Assembly: GCF_003121295.1 (NCBI RefSeq)
Contig: NZ_PHNC01000009.1
Location: 1-64,000, forward strand
DNA length: 64,000 nucleotides
Source: Streptomyces orinoci
GTDB lineage: Bacteria > Actinomycetota > Actinomycetes > Streptomycetales > Streptomycetaceae
Direction of reading: 5' to 3'
Shown here: piece by piece, positions 34,400 to 43,465 of the stretch
Position numbering within the stretch: position 1 is the stretch's first letter
Layout: every line of letters starts with the position of its first letter
The notes under the pieces: model-generated
Databases searched by the model: none
The model's input: the letters and a program-made list of their open reading frames with translations, nothing else
What the model was told of the DNA's origin: nothing
Program-made: the position numbers and the translations under genes

Positions 34400-35151
34400 A
34401 CCGCGCACAGGTCCTGCGAACCCTCAACACGCCCGCCACAGCGCCCGCGTACGCCCCGGCCGCCGTCCGCTTCACGGACCGCGAGTACCTCAGCATCGTC
34501 TACCGCACCGACCCCGAGGCGCTGCGGGCCGTGGTGCCCGAGCCGTTGCAGGTTGACTCCGGCGAACCGCTGGTGCGGTTCGAGGTGATGAAGATGGGCG
34601 ACGTCACGTCCTACGGCCCGTACGTCGAGGCCGGGCAGGCGATCCCGGTGCGGTACGGGGACGAGCGCGGCGAGTATCTGCACGCGATGTACCTGGACAG
34701 CTTCGCCGCCACCGCCGCGGGCCGCGAAGTGAGCGCCTACCCCAAGGCGATGGGCACGCCCGCCCTGTACACCGACCACGCCGCGCTCGTCGGGACGCTG
34801 GACTACGGGAGCGTACGCGTGGCCACCGCCACGATGGGCTACAAGCACCAGCCGCTGGACGCCGAACTCGCCCAGGAGCAGATCGCCGTGCCCACGTACA
34901 TGCTCAAGGTCGTTCCGGACTACGACGGCACCCCGCGTGTCTGCGAGCTCGTCCGTACGCGGATCACCGACCTCGTGGTCAAGGAGGCCCATACCGGGCC
35001 CGCGCGGTTGCAGCTCTTCGCGCATGTGCTGGCGCCGCTGGCGGATCTGCCGGTGCGCGAGATCGTCTCGGCGAGTCACATCGTCACGGATCTCACGCTG
35101 GACCGGGCCGTGCCCGTGCACAACTACCTGACCGAGGAGGAAGCATCATGA
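34396..35151 (+). CDS. acetoacetate-decarboxylase-superfamily protein
   Basis: A 251-residue protein. GTG 34396 forms a GTGA overlap with the hydratase stop, behind GGAGAGG. The sequence follows acetoacetate decarboxylase: FTDREYLSIVYRTDPEALRAVVPEPLQV, GPYVEAGQAIPV, and the Schiff-base Lys segment EVSAYPKAMGTPALY. The superfamily also includes non-decarboxylating aldolase-dehydratases, so the reaction is not certain. In context it may act on a beta-keto acid. The next start overlaps its stop (ATGA). Confidence 0.85.
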   Translation: MNRAQVLRTLNTPATAPAYAPAAVRFTDREYLSIVYRTDPEALRAVVPEPLQVDSGEPLVRFEVMKMGDVTSYGPYVEAGQAIPVRYGDERGEYLHAMYLDSFAATAAGREVSAYPKAMGTPALYTDHAALVGTLDYGSVRVATATMGYKHQPLDAELAQEQIAVPTYMLKVVPDYDGTPRVCELVRTRITDLVVKEAHTGPARLQLFAHVLAPLADLPVREIVSASHIVTDLTLDRAVPVHNYLTEEEAS

Positions 35152-36077
35152 CCACCGCTGTCGTCGGTGCCGGCACCATCGGCCTCGCGTGGGCCGCACT
35201 GTTCGCCGCGTACGGCAACGACGTGACCATCACCGATCCGCGCGAGGACCTGGACGAGGCAGTCGACGAGGCGCTGCCGATGCTCGCCGCCGGGCTGCCC
35301 GGCAGCGACGTGGCGGAGCTGCGCGGCCGGATCCGTACCACCCATGACCTGGCCGAGGCCGTGGCCGAAGCGCGGCTTGTGCAGGAAAACGGGCCGGAGA
35401 AGCTGGAGTTCAAGCAGCGGCTCTTCGCCGGCATCGTCCTTCACGCCCCGGCCGACGCGGTGCTCGCCACCTCGAGCTCCGGCATCGTCGCCACCCGGAT
35501 CGCCGAGCGGCTTCCGGACGAGGCCGCCGCGCGGCTGCTGGTCGCGCACCCCTTCAACCCTCCGCACATCGTCCCGCTCGTGGAGATCGTGCCGGGCGAG
35601 CGCACCTCGGAGCGGACCGTGGAGACGGCCATCGCCTTCTACCGGGCGCTGGGCAGGACACCGGTGCGGCTGCACAAGGAGCTCCCCGGATTCGCGGCCA
35701 ACCGGCTGCAGGGCGCGGTACTCCAGGAGGCGATCCATCTCGTCCTCAACGGTGTGGTCGACGCCGGGGAACTCGACACGCTTATGCGGTCGTCGCTGGG
35801 CGGCCGTTACGCGGCCGTCGGCCCCTTCGAGAGCTTCCACCTCGGCGGCGGCCCGGGCGGCATCCGGCACATGATGCGGCACCTGGGCCCCGGCCTCGCC
35901 GAGGGCTGGCAGCGCCTCGGCCACCCGGAGCTGGACGCCGATGCCATCGCCACGCTCGTGAGCCAGACCGAGGCCGCGTACGGCAGCGGGCCCGAGGCGT
36001 ACCGGCAGCGCGCCACGCTCCGTGACCGCAAACAACTCGCGCTGGATGCGGCGTTGCGCCAGGCCGAACACGACTGA
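35148..36077 (+). CDS. 3-hydroxyacyl-CoA dehydrogenase family (lambda-crystallin / carnitine-dehydrogenase-like)
   Basis: A 309-residue protein. NAD-binding GAGTIGLAWAALFAAYGNDVTITDP, LVQENGPEKLEFKQRLF, then LVAHPFNPPHIVPLVEIVPG with the catalytic His, PGFAANRLQGAVLQEAIHLVLNGVVDAGELD, and RYAAVGPFESFHLGGGPGGIRHM. This last part is typical of the lambda-crystallin, L-gulonate or carnitine 3-dehydrogenase branch rather than FadB. It oxidises a 3-hydroxyacyl-CoA or 3-hydroxyacid with NAD+. Fourth gene of the coupled run. Confidence 0.85.
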   Translation: MTTAVVGAGTIGLAWAALFAAYGNDVTITDPREDLDEAVDEALPMLAAGLPGSDVAELRGRIRTTHDLAEAVAEARLVQENGPEKLEFKQRLFAGIVLHAPADAVLATSSSGIVATRIAERLPDEAAARLLVAHPFNPPHIVPLVEIVPGERTSERTVETAIAFYRALGRTPVRLHKELPGFAANRLQGAVLQEAIHLVLNGVVDAGELDTLMRSSLGGRYAAVGPFESFHLGGGPGGIRHMMRHLGPGLAEGWQRLGHPELDADAIATLVSQTEAAYGSGPEAYRQRATLRDRKQLALDAALRQAEHD

Positions 36078-36098
36078 ATCGCACATAAGGAGTCATCG

Positions 36099-37283
36099 AT
36101 GCCCAAGCCCGCCAACCCCACCCCCGATTTCTTCGGCTTCGCCGAACTGCTCAGCGACGCCGAACGGGCCGAACTTGCCGCCATTCGCGACTACTTGGAA
36201 AGCGAGATCAAGCCGCTGGCCAATGCCGCCTGGGACCGGGCGGAATTCCCCTTCGAAGTGATCGAGAAGATGGCCAAGCTTCAGCTGGCCGGATACACCT
36301 ATCCCGAATACGGTGACGGCCGCCCTCGCAGCGAACTGTTCTCCGGCTTCCTCACCCTGGAACTCAACCGCGTTGACCCGTCGTTGGCGGTGTTCTCCGG
36401 AGTCCACACCGGACTGGCGATGGGCAGCATTTATGGCGGCGGAAGCCAGGAACAGCGCGACCGCTGGCTGCCGGACATGGCAGCGATGAAGAAGATCGGC
36501 GCCTTCGCCCTGACCGAGCCCGAGGGCGGCTCCGACGTCGCGGGCGGCATGCGCACCACCGCCCGGCGCGAGGGCGGCACTTGGGTCCTCAACGGCGCCA
36601 AGCGGTGGATCGGCAACGGCACCTTCGCCGACCTCGTCGTGGTCTGGGCCCGCGACACGGCCGATGACCAGGTCAAGGGCTTTGTGGTGGAGAAGGGCAC
36701 CCCCGGTTTCACCGCCACCAGGATCGAAGGCAAGATCGCGCTGCGGACCGTGCAGAACGCCGACATCACCCTCGACGACGTACGGGTCCCCGAGGCCAAC
36801 CGCCTGCAGGGCGTCAACAGCTTCCGCGACACCGCCGCCGTCCTCGCGCGCACACGGGGCGGGGTGGCCTGGCAGGCGCTGGCAGTGGCCGTACGCTCCT
36901 ACGAGCTCGCCCGCGAATACGCCGTCACCCGCGAGCAGTTCGGCAGGCCCATCGGCTCCTTCCAGCTGATCCAGGACCTGCTGGTGAAGATGCTCGGCAA
37001 TATCACCGCCATGTTCGGCATGGTCGTCCGGCTCAGCCAGCTCGTCGCCGCGGGGCGTGGCAGCGCCGAACAGGCCGCCCTCGCCAAGGCGTTCACCACC
37101 ACCCGGATGCGCGAATGCGTCGCCTGGGCACGTGAACTTTTCGGCGGAAACGGCATCGTTCTCGATTACGAGATCGCCAAGTTCTTCGCCGATGCCGAGG
37201 CCGTCTACTCCTTCGAGGGCAGCCGGGAGATGAACACCCTCATCGTCGGCAAGTCCATCACCGGCCACAGTGCCTTTGCGTGA
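36099..37283 (+). CDS. acyl-CoA dehydrogenase, glutaryl-CoA-dehydrogenase-like
   Basis: A 394-residue protein with RBS AAGGAG. FAD/acyl-CoA dehydrogenase signatures: FALTEPEGGSDVAGG, WVLNGAKRWIGNGTFADLVVVWARD, REQFGRPIGSFQLIQDLLVKM, LFGGNGIVLDYEIAKFFADAEAVYSFEGSREMNTLIVGKSITGHSAFA. The end (SFEGSRE with the catalytic Glu, then GKSITG-x-x-AF) is close to glutaryl-CoA dehydrogenase. The Arg that binds the distal carboxylate in that enzyme (LERVDSGYR region) aligns here with Ala in LNRVDPSLA. Last gene of the block. Confidence 0.87.
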   Translation: MPKPANPTPDFFGFAELLSDAERAELAAIRDYLESEIKPLANAAWDRAEFPFEVIEKMAKLQLAGYTYPEYGDGRPRSELFSGFLTLELNRVDPSLAVFSGVHTGLAMGSIYGGGSQEQRDRWLPDMAAMKKIGAFALTEPEGGSDVAGGMRTTARREGGTWVLNGAKRWIGNGTFADLVVVWARDTADDQVKGFVVEKGTPGFTATRIEGKIALRTVQNADITLDDVRVPEANRLQGVNSFRDTAAVLARTRGGVAWQALAVAVRSYELAREYAVTREQFGRPIGSFQLIQDLLVKMLGNITAMFGMVVRLSQLVAAGRGSAEQAALAKAFTTTRMRECVAWARELFGGNGIVLDYEIAKFFADAEAVYSFEGSREMNTLIVGKSITGHSAFA

Positions 37284-37408
37284 CGAGTGACTGTGGGCCG
37301 TGAGCGGTATCACCGGTGGCGGCCGGCCGAAGCCCGCTCACACGCTTGCGGAAGCTGCCACAAGTGACCCTGGCCTGCTGACGTCATGGGAACGGTGGTG
37401 AGAACGGG

Positions 37409-37966
37409 GTGACCTGCCTCGTCGGCTCCTCGAGCAACTCGCGTCTCACCGTAGGGGTTGAGGAGGAATTTCTCCTGGCCGACCCGGACTCCCGGATGCC
37501 GGCTCCCTGTGCCGAGGAAGTCATCGCCACGGCCGCTCTCGAGCTGGGCGGGCTCGTGGGGACTGAACTGACGTGTTATCAGGTCGAGGCGCGCACCGAC
37601 CCGCACATCGAACTCGCTGACCTTGCCGGGCAACTGTACGCGTACCCGCGTGCAGTTGGCCCGGGCCGCCGCCGAGCACGGGGTCCGGATCGTGTCCAGC
37701 GGCGGACCTGTGCCGGCTCCCACCGGCGCACCGCCGGTGATCGGTCAGCGGGCCACCGCCGTACTTCGCCTCGCTCCAGCACTACGACAAACTGGTCGGC
37801 GCCCTCATCGGTACCGGCACCATCCTCGACCTGGCGGGCATCTACTGGGACATCCGTCCCTCCCATCATCTGCCCACCCTGGAAATCCGCGTCGTTCGAT
37901 GCGGCATTGACCGTCGACGACCTCGTCGCACAGGTCCTCGCTCCGTCGGCGCCTCAACTCGCCTGA
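37409..37966 (+). pseudogene. carboxylate-amine ligase (YbdK/EgtA-type GCS2) remnant
   Basis: Frame 1 starts well, LTVGVEEEFLLADPDSRMPAPCAEEVIATAALELGG and LTCYQVEARTDPHIELADLAGQL, as in glutamate-cysteine-ligase-like proteins. It then shifts: RVQLARAAAEHGVRIVSSGGPVPAPTGAPPVI in a second frame, FASLQHYDKLVGALIGTG...LAGIYWDIRPSHHLPTLEIRVV in a third, and SFDAALTVDDLVAQVLAP back in the first. The frameshifts and missing middle make it non-functional. Confidence 0.7.
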
Positions 37967-38027
37967 CTGGCAGGATTACCTCGCTGACCTGCGTCGCTTC
38001 CCCCTGCCGGCGCAGCGGTCACACGAT

Positions 38028-39266
38028 TTACCGAAGAGGCGGGCGCGTCAAGGGAGGTATTGCGCCACCGACCGGAAACAGCGTCCCGGATTTGTACAGC
38101 CCTTGCGACGCCGGGGACTTGGCGACCGCCGGGGCGTTGATCCCAGTGCCGGGCCGATCGTGATGAATGGGCAGCAGCCCCCCGCTGAGCGGAACCCCCG
38201 TGCCGCCGCGCAGGTCGGCGACGATCTGGGCGGCGATGGACAGAGCCGTTTCCTCCGGGGTGCGGGCACCGAGGTCGAGCCCGATCGGCGAGCGGAGCCG
38301 CGCCAGTTGCTCCTCGGAGACCCCGGCCTCGCGCAGCAGTCGGACCCGGTCGAAATGGGTTCGCCGGGAGCCCATGGCTCCCACATAGGCGACCGGAAGT
38401 TGGAGGGCGTAGGTCAGCAGCGGAATGTCGAATTTGACATCGTGGGTCAGTACGCAGAGAACCGTCCGGCCGTCGAGACGTTGCGCCTCAAGGTATCGAT
38501 GTGGCCAGTCAACCACGACTTCATCCGCTTGAGGAAACCGTTCCGCCGTGGCGAAGACCGCACGGGCATCGCAGACGGTGACGTGGTAGCCGAGGAACTT
38601 TCCCAACTGCGCCAGGGCGGAAGCGAAATCGATCGCTCCAAAGATGATCAGACGTGGTGCTGGGTTACTTGTCTCTATCAGGACCCTGACGGCCTGGCCG
38701 CTCCCTGTGTCTTCGGCTCCCATGTCCAGGGCGCCGGTGTAGCCCTCATCAAGCATCCGGCGTGCCGCCTCGGCCACGGTCCGGTCGGCCGCGGGGCTGC
38801 CGCCGAGGGAACCGGTGAGCGTGCCGTCGGCCCGGATGAGGAGAGTGCGCCCCAGCTGTTCGCCGGGGCCATCGACCACGCGCACCATGGCCGCGGGCTC
38901 ACCGCCCGCGGCCGCCGCCACGGCGGTCGCGACCACTTCCCGGTCGGGGGCCGTCGCGCGGACCGGCGCGACCAGTATCTCGATGGATCCGCCGCAGGTC
39001 AGCCCGGCGGCGAAGGCGTCCTCATCGCTGTAGCCGAAGCGCTCGACGGTGGCTTCGCCGGTTCTGATCGCCGTACGGCACGACTCGTACACAGCCGCTT
39101 CCACACACCCACCCGAGACCGAGCCGATCGCCATGCCCTCGGCATCGACGGCGAGGGCGGCTCCGGGCGGACGGGGAGCACTTCCCTGGGTGGCAACCAC
39201 GGTGGCGACGGCGAATTCGCGCCCCTCCACGCACCATGCCCGCAACTCGTCCGCGATATCCAGCAT
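38028..39266 (-). CDS. XdhC/CoxI-family molybdenum-cofactor protein
   Basis: A 412-residue protein starting at ATG 39266. N-terminal XdhC domain: EFAVATVVATQGSAPRPPGAALAVDAEGMAIGSVSGGCVEAAVYESC. C-terminal Rossmann domain: RLIIFGAIDFASALAQLGKFLGYHVTVCDARAVFATAERFPQADEVVVDWPHRYL, AYVGAMGSRRTHFDRVRLL. XdhC proteins bind molybdopterin cofactor and its sulfurated form and load it into xanthine-dehydrogenase-type hydroxylases. It is divergent from the hydroxylase genes at 39578-42415, its likely client. Confidence 0.87.
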   Translation of the reverse strand: MLDIADELRAWCVEGREFAVATVVATQGSAPRPPGAALAVDAEGMAIGSVSGGCVEAAVYESCRTAIRTGEATVERFGYSDEDAFAAGLTCGGSIEILVAPVRATAPDREVVATAVAAAAGGEPAAMVRVVDGPGEQLGRTLLIRADGTLTGSLGGSPAADRTVAEAARRMLDEGYTGALDMGAEDTGSGQAVRVLIETSNPAPRLIIFGAIDFASALAQLGKFLGYHVTVCDARAVFATAERFPQADEVVVDWPHRYLEAQRLDGRTVLCVLTHDVKFDIPLLTYALQLPVAYVGAMGSRRTHFDRVRLLREAGVSEEQLARLRSPIGLDLGARTPEETALSIAAQIVADLRGGTGVPLSGGLLPIHHDRPGTGINAPAVAKSPASQGLYKSGTLFPVGGAIPPLTRPPLR

Positions 39267-39577
39267 CAGTGCCCCTGGTGGCCGGCCGGGCGGCCCATGG
39301 CCCGGCGGACGGCAGCCACGACGATGAGACGGTGGGTGAAGGACGCGTTGCGCAACTGCGCGGTCTGCGGATCGACGATTTCCTCCATCACTGGGTGCTT
39401 CGACATCGACGACACCACAGGTCACTTGATCTTTACAGGCGCCCGCCTGGTCGGTCAACCGTTACCCCAGCGGGCCAGGAGGGGTCCTGGCCGAGCAGAA
39501 TCCCTGGCTTCTGTCGTGCGCATGCCTTCGCTACCATCCGGTAGGTTGATCAACCATGCTCCGTGAGAGGACAGATG
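39267..39577. other. divergent intergenic region (XdhC / hydroxylase)
   Basis: No supported gene. One plus frame reads WVKDALRNCAVCGSTISSITGCFDIDDTTGHLIFTGARLVGQ, without a recognised family or start; it may be chance. The region should contain the promoters of both divergent transcripts, but I see no clear operator. Confidence 0.55.
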
Positions 39578-41926
39578 ATGGACGGTCACAATCGTCTGCC
39601 GCAGGAGCAGGACGAAGCCGCCCCGCACCCCCACGCGGGGGTCGGCCGTCGCAGGTTCCTCGGCTATCTCCTGGCGGCGCCGACCCTCGCCGTCGCCGCC
39701 CAGCTGGGCGAAGCGGCGGCCGGCACCGCGCCGGCACACGCCGCGCCCGCCTCGCTCCCCGAGCTGACCAAGTTGTTCGACTTCAACGACATGCTCACAG
39801 ACGCGGCGCTGCCGACGTCCGGCTTCATCACCATCGAGGTACACGCCGACGGCACGGCCTCGTTCGCCCTGCCGCGTGCCGAGGTGGGCCAGGGCATCAC
39901 CACCTCCACCGCGATGCTGATAGCCGAGGAACTGGACCTGCCACTGGAGAAGATCCGCGTCACCCTCGCCGACGCGCGCCCCGAACTGCTCTTCAACCAG
40001 CTCACCGGCGGCTCCAACGCCACCATCTCCACCTACACTCCGGTCCGCGTCGCCGCCGCGATCGCCAGAAAGCGCCTGCTGGAGACCGCGGCCGAAGTGC
40101 TGGACGCCGAGATGTCCACGCTGACCGTCAAGGCAGGTGTGGTCACCGCCCCCAATGGCCGGAGCGCGACCTACGGTTCGCTCGCGGAGAAGGCCGCCGC
40201 CCTGAAGACCGTAAGGGTCGCCGCCGACCTCAAACCACGCTCCGCCTTCTCGGTCATCGGCACCCCGCGCAACCGGATCGACGCGCTGGCGAGCGTCACG
40301 GGCCGCAAGAAGTTCGCCATGGACCTGCAGGTGCCGGGCGCATTCCCGGCCATGGTGTGCCGGCCGCCCACGGTCAACGGCACCGTGCGGTCCGTACAGA
40401 ACCTCGACGCGGTACGGGCGATGCCCGGCGTCACCGATGTCGCGGTCATCTCCACGGGCGTGGCGGTACGCGCCCGGACCTTCGGCCAGTGCATCGACGC
40501 GGTACGCGCGCTCAAGGTGGCCTGGGGACCCGGGACGGCGGAAGGGGAATCCGATGAGACGGTCCTGCGCGAGCTGAAGGCGGCGGAAGTCCCCCTGGCA
40601 GTACCGCCGTTGCATGTGCTGGCCAAGACCGTCGAGGCCACCTTCACCTTCCACTTCGCCAGCAACAGTGCGTTGGAGCCCAACTGCGCCGTGGCCGATG
40701 TACGGCAGGACCGGGCCGAGATCTGGGCATCCCTGAAGTCACCGATCGTCGCCAAGGAGAAGATCGCGGCGAAGCTGGGGCTGCCGCCGGGTGCGGTCAC
40801 GGTGCATGTCACCGAGGGCGGCGGCTCGTTCGGCCGCAAGCTGTTCTTCGACGCCGCCCTCGAAGCCGCCGAGATCTCCCGGGCGATGGGCAAGCCGGTC
40901 AAGCTCATGTGGCACCGCACCGACGAGTTCCGCCAGGGGCGTACGCACCCGATGGCCACCTCGCGCATACGGGCCACGCATGCGCTGGGCAAGGTGCTCA
41001 CCTACGAACAGCGGCACACCTCCGTGTCCACCGACTTCGGCCATGGCCTCGGGGAGATCATCACCGCGTCGGCCGCCAAGCTGCCGGTCGGCGATCTCGC
41101 CTTCTCCGAGACCATCTTCACGCTCACCCAGCAGACGCCCTACGACCTCGGCCTCCACACCCAATTCCTCAACGAGGTGGACAAGGGCTTCAACACCGGC
41201 AGCATGCGTGGCATCTACTCGCCCAATGTCCGGTGCGCGCAGGAACTCGTTCTCGACCGGCTCGCGGACGAGATGGGCAAGGACCGTCTCGGCCTTCGCC
41301 GGCAGCTCATCAAGGACGACCGGGCCAGGGCCGTCCTGGACAAGGTCGCGGAACGGGGCGGCTGGGGCAGGGAGTTGCCGAGCGGCATGGCGCAGGGCAT
41401 CGCCGTACACCCCGAGTACCACGGAGTCGTCGCCGTACTCGCCGAGATCGACTGCCGCCCGCAGACCACCGGCCGGCATGTTCCCGACGCCTGCACCGGA
41501 CCGCGCGTCACCAGGGTCGTCTGCGCCGTCGATGTCGGCCTCGCCATCAATCCGAAGGGCCTTGAGGCCCAGATGATGGGCGGCATCATGGACGGCATCG
41601 CCCTCACCCTCACCTCGGGTCTGCACCTCAAGGACGGCGCGTTCCTGGAGGGCAGCTGGGACAACTACTTCTACACCCGTCAGTGGAACACCCCACCCGA
41701 GCTGGATATCGTGGTCATGCCCCCGAGCAGTGAAAAGCCGGGCGGTGCAGGGGAGTTGGCGGTCGGTGCCGCCTCGGCCGCGGTCGCCTGCGCCTATGGC
41801 GCGGCCACCGGCACCATGCCGACGACGTTTCCCGTCAACCACTCCGGCCCGCTCGGCTTCGAGCCGCTGCCGACCGTCCCCCCGATCCCGCAATCGCCGG
41901 CCGACGGCCTGGACCGCGCCTACTAG
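39578..41926 (+). CDS. Tat-exported molybdopterin-binding subunit of an isoquinoline 1-oxidoreductase-type hydroxylase
   Basis: A 782-residue protein; ATG 39578 lies six bases after GAGAGGA. Residues about 20-55 are a Tat signal (GRRRFLGYLLAAPTLAVAAQL). The rest is the large subunit of the xanthine dehydrogenase family: LPRAEVGQGITTSTAMLIAEELD, LTGGSNATIST, FVTEGGGSFGRKLFFDAA-like segment, and the late GGAGELAVGAASAAVACAYG with the active-site Glu. Such a large subunit with a signal and without an FAD subunit is the IorB arrangement; it hydroxylates N-heterocycles or aldehydes. Substrate not determinable. Confidence 0.85.
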   Translation: MDGHNRLPQEQDEAAPHPHAGVGRRRFLGYLLAAPTLAVAAQLGEAAAGTAPAHAAPASLPELTKLFDFNDMLTDAALPTSGFITIEVHADGTASFALPRAEVGQGITTSTAMLIAEELDLPLEKIRVTLADARPELLFNQLTGGSNATISTYTPVRVAAAIARKRLLETAAEVLDAEMSTLTVKAGVVTAPNGRSATYGSLAEKAAALKTVRVAADLKPRSAFSVIGTPRNRIDALASVTGRKKFAMDLQVPGAFPAMVCRPPTVNGTVRSVQNLDAVRAMPGVTDVAVISTGVAVRARTFGQCIDAVRALKVAWGPGTAEGESDETVLRELKAAEVPLAVPPLHVLAKTVEATFTFHFASNSALEPNCAVADVRQDRAEIWASLKSPIVAKEKIAAKLGLPPGAVTVHVTEGGGSFGRKLFFDAALEAAEISRAMGKPVKLMWHRTDEFRQGRTHPMATSRIRATHALGKVLTYEQRHTSVSTDFGHGLGEIITASAAKLPVGDLAFSETIFTLTQQTPYDLGLHTQFLNEVDKGFNTGSMRGIYSPNVRCAQELVLDRLADEMGKDRLGLRRQLIKDDRARAVLDKVAERGGWGRELPSGMAQGIAVHPEYHGVVAVLAEIDCRPQTTGRHVPDACTGPRVTRVVCAVDVGLAINPKGLEAQMMGGIMDGIALTLTSGLHLKDGAFLEGSWDNYFYTRQWNTPPELDIVVMPPSSEKPGGAGELAVGAASAAVACAYGAATGTMPTTFPVNHSGPLGFEPLPTVPPIPQSPADGLDRAY

Positions 41927-41938
41927 AAACGAGCGACC

Positions 41939-42415
41939 GTGCCCGAACACACCTTCATCCTCAACGGCAAGCCCGTCACGGTGGACGTCGAGGACGATGT
42001 GCGGCTGCTGTGGGTGCTGCGCGACGTCCTGGGTGTCACCGGGCCGAAGTACGGTTGCGGACTCGGCGTCTGCCAGGCATGCACCAGCCACATCAACGGC
42101 AAGGCGTTCAACCCCTGTTCCGTGCCGGTCAAGAGCATCCGGCCGGACGACGAGATCACCACCATCGAGGGGCTGCCCGCCACCGTCGGCAAGGACCTGC
42201 ACCCCATGCAGGAGGCATGGCTGGAGCATGACGTCGCCCAGTGCGGCTACTGCCAGCCCGGCCAGATCATGGCCGCGGTCGCCAAGGTCAAACAGGCCCG
42301 CGCCACCGGGCGTGAGATCACCGAGGCCGACCTGGACGAGATCCGCAATGTCTGCCGCTGTGGCACCTACCACCGCATCCGCGAGGCCATCATGGCGGGG
42401 GCACAGCACTTCTAG
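41939..42415 (+). CDS. 2Fe-2S subunit of the molybdenum hydroxylase (IorA-like)
   Basis: A 158-residue protein starting at GTG 41939, 12 bp after the large subunit stop. Two 2Fe-2S clusters: plant-type KYGCGLGVCQACTSHINGKAFNPC and helical QCGYCQPGQIM with VCRCGTYHRIREAI. It passes electrons from the Mo centre to an acceptor. No signal peptide, so it would leave the cell together with the large subunit through Tat. Confidence 0.9.
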   Translation: MPEHTFILNGKPVTVDVEDDVRLLWVLRDVLGVTGPKYGCGLGVCQACTSHINGKAFNPCSVPVKSIRPDDEITTIEGLPATVGKDLHPMQEAWLEHDVAQCGYCQPGQIMAAVAKVKQARATGREITEADLDEIRNVCRCGTYHRIREAIMAGAQHF

Positions 42416-42424
42416 GGCGTGTAT

Positions 42425-43010
42425 CGGAAGTGGATTTCGCCGATGCCGAGAAGCTCATCACCTGGGACATCAACGTCGACTCCACCGTCTGCCGGGGCCG
42501 CCAGCATGCCGCCGGGGCTCGCCAAGGGGGGGCGCTGCAGAAGGAACCGCCGGGCGGGATCGGCATTGAGCCCGACGATCACGGTCTCGGGCGCTCGCGC
42601 GGCGGTCTGACCACCAGGCTGCACCTGGCCGTCGAGCAGGGCAGAAGCCGATGTCGATTGTGATCGCGGCCGGACAGCGCAGGGACTCCCCGCAGTTCGA
42701 GCCCGTCCTGAAGAAGATCCGTATGGCCCGGCTGGGTTCGGGCAGGCCCCGTACCCGCTCGGATCGGGACCGCGCCGGCAAGGCGTACGCCTCCCGCAAG
42801 AACCGCACCTGCCTGCGCCGACGCGGCATGCGTTGCGCCATTCCGGACAAGGCCGACCAGGCCCGTAACCGCAAGAAGCGCGGCTCTCGCGGTGGTCGCC
42901 CGCCGGAGTTCGACAAGGGCGACTACCGCGAGCGGCACGCGGTATGACACGCCCGCTGTCCGTTACGAAGCGACCGTGCTGGTCGCAGCCATCAACGAGT
43001 GGCTAGCGGC
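42425..43010 (+). mobile_element. IS5-family transposase remnant
   Basis: Frame 1 reads WDINVDSTVCRGRQHAAGAR...EPDDHGLGRSRGGLTTRLHLAVEQG; a second frame from about 42651 reads IAAGQRRDSPQFEPVLKKIRMARLGSGRPRTRSDRDRAGKAYASRKNRTCLRRRGMRCAIPDKADQ and SRGGRPPEFDKGDYRERHAV; and a third ends VRYEATVLVAAINEWL. This is the order of an IS5 transposase, broken by a frameshift and a deletion, with no N-terminal HTH. Inactive. Confidence 0.8.
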
Positions 43011-43021
43011 CTGGTGTCCCG

Positions 43022-43465
43022 TCACTGATGCTCCGTCTCGAATGCCTGGGCGACGGCGAGACTGTCCTCGTAGACATGGTGCCGGGTCACAAGACCGTCT
43101 TCGACGGTGAGGTGCAGGGCGAACCGGGCGCGATACGCACGTCCGGTGGGCCGGGCTGTCTGGCGGATCTCCCCGAGCACGACCGCGTCGTTTCCGTCGA
43201 TGAGGATGCGCTCGACCTCGGTCGCCACGTGTTCCGGCACGTGGTGCTCGGCAAGTTCGCGATAGTGGGCAGCTGCGTCGGCCCGGGTGGACCGCTGGCG
43301 GATCCACGGCGTGGCGGGGCGACCGTGTTCGGCTTCCGGCCAAGCCAGCTTCCAATCGCCCCGCTCGGCATACAGCTCAGCGATGCGCTCGGGATCGCCC
43401 TCGCCAATCCTGTGCAGCAATTCCTCAACCACAGTGCGCGTGTCCATGGGTGCGGCTATTGACAC
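43022..43465 (-). CDS. SnoaL/NTF2-like domain protein
   Basis: A 147-residue protein from GTG 43465 behind GGAGGGG. The fold is a small cone-shaped alpha+beta domain: TVVEELLHRIGEGDPERIAELYAERGDWKLAWPEAEHG, VERILIDGNDAVVLGEIRQTARPTGRAYRARFALHLTVEDGLVTRHHVYEDSLAVAQAF. Such proteins are polyketide cyclases, isomerases or ligand-binding proteins; function open. It lies between the IS5 remnant and a gene-free stretch. Confidence 0.78.
   Translation of the reverse strand: MSIAAPMDTRTVVEELLHRIGEGDPERIAELYAERGDWKLAWPEAEHGRPATPWIRQRSTRADAAAHYRELAEHHVPEHVATEVERILIDGNDAVVLGEIRQTARPTGRAYRARFALHLTVEDGLVTRHHVYEDSLAVAQAFETEHQ

Noticed and set aside
39340-39360. A TTGCGCAA palindrome like that in the DUF6542-LCP motif
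   Set aside because: It lacks the flanking ACTTGC and GCAA parts and is 26 kb from the first copy, so probably chance.
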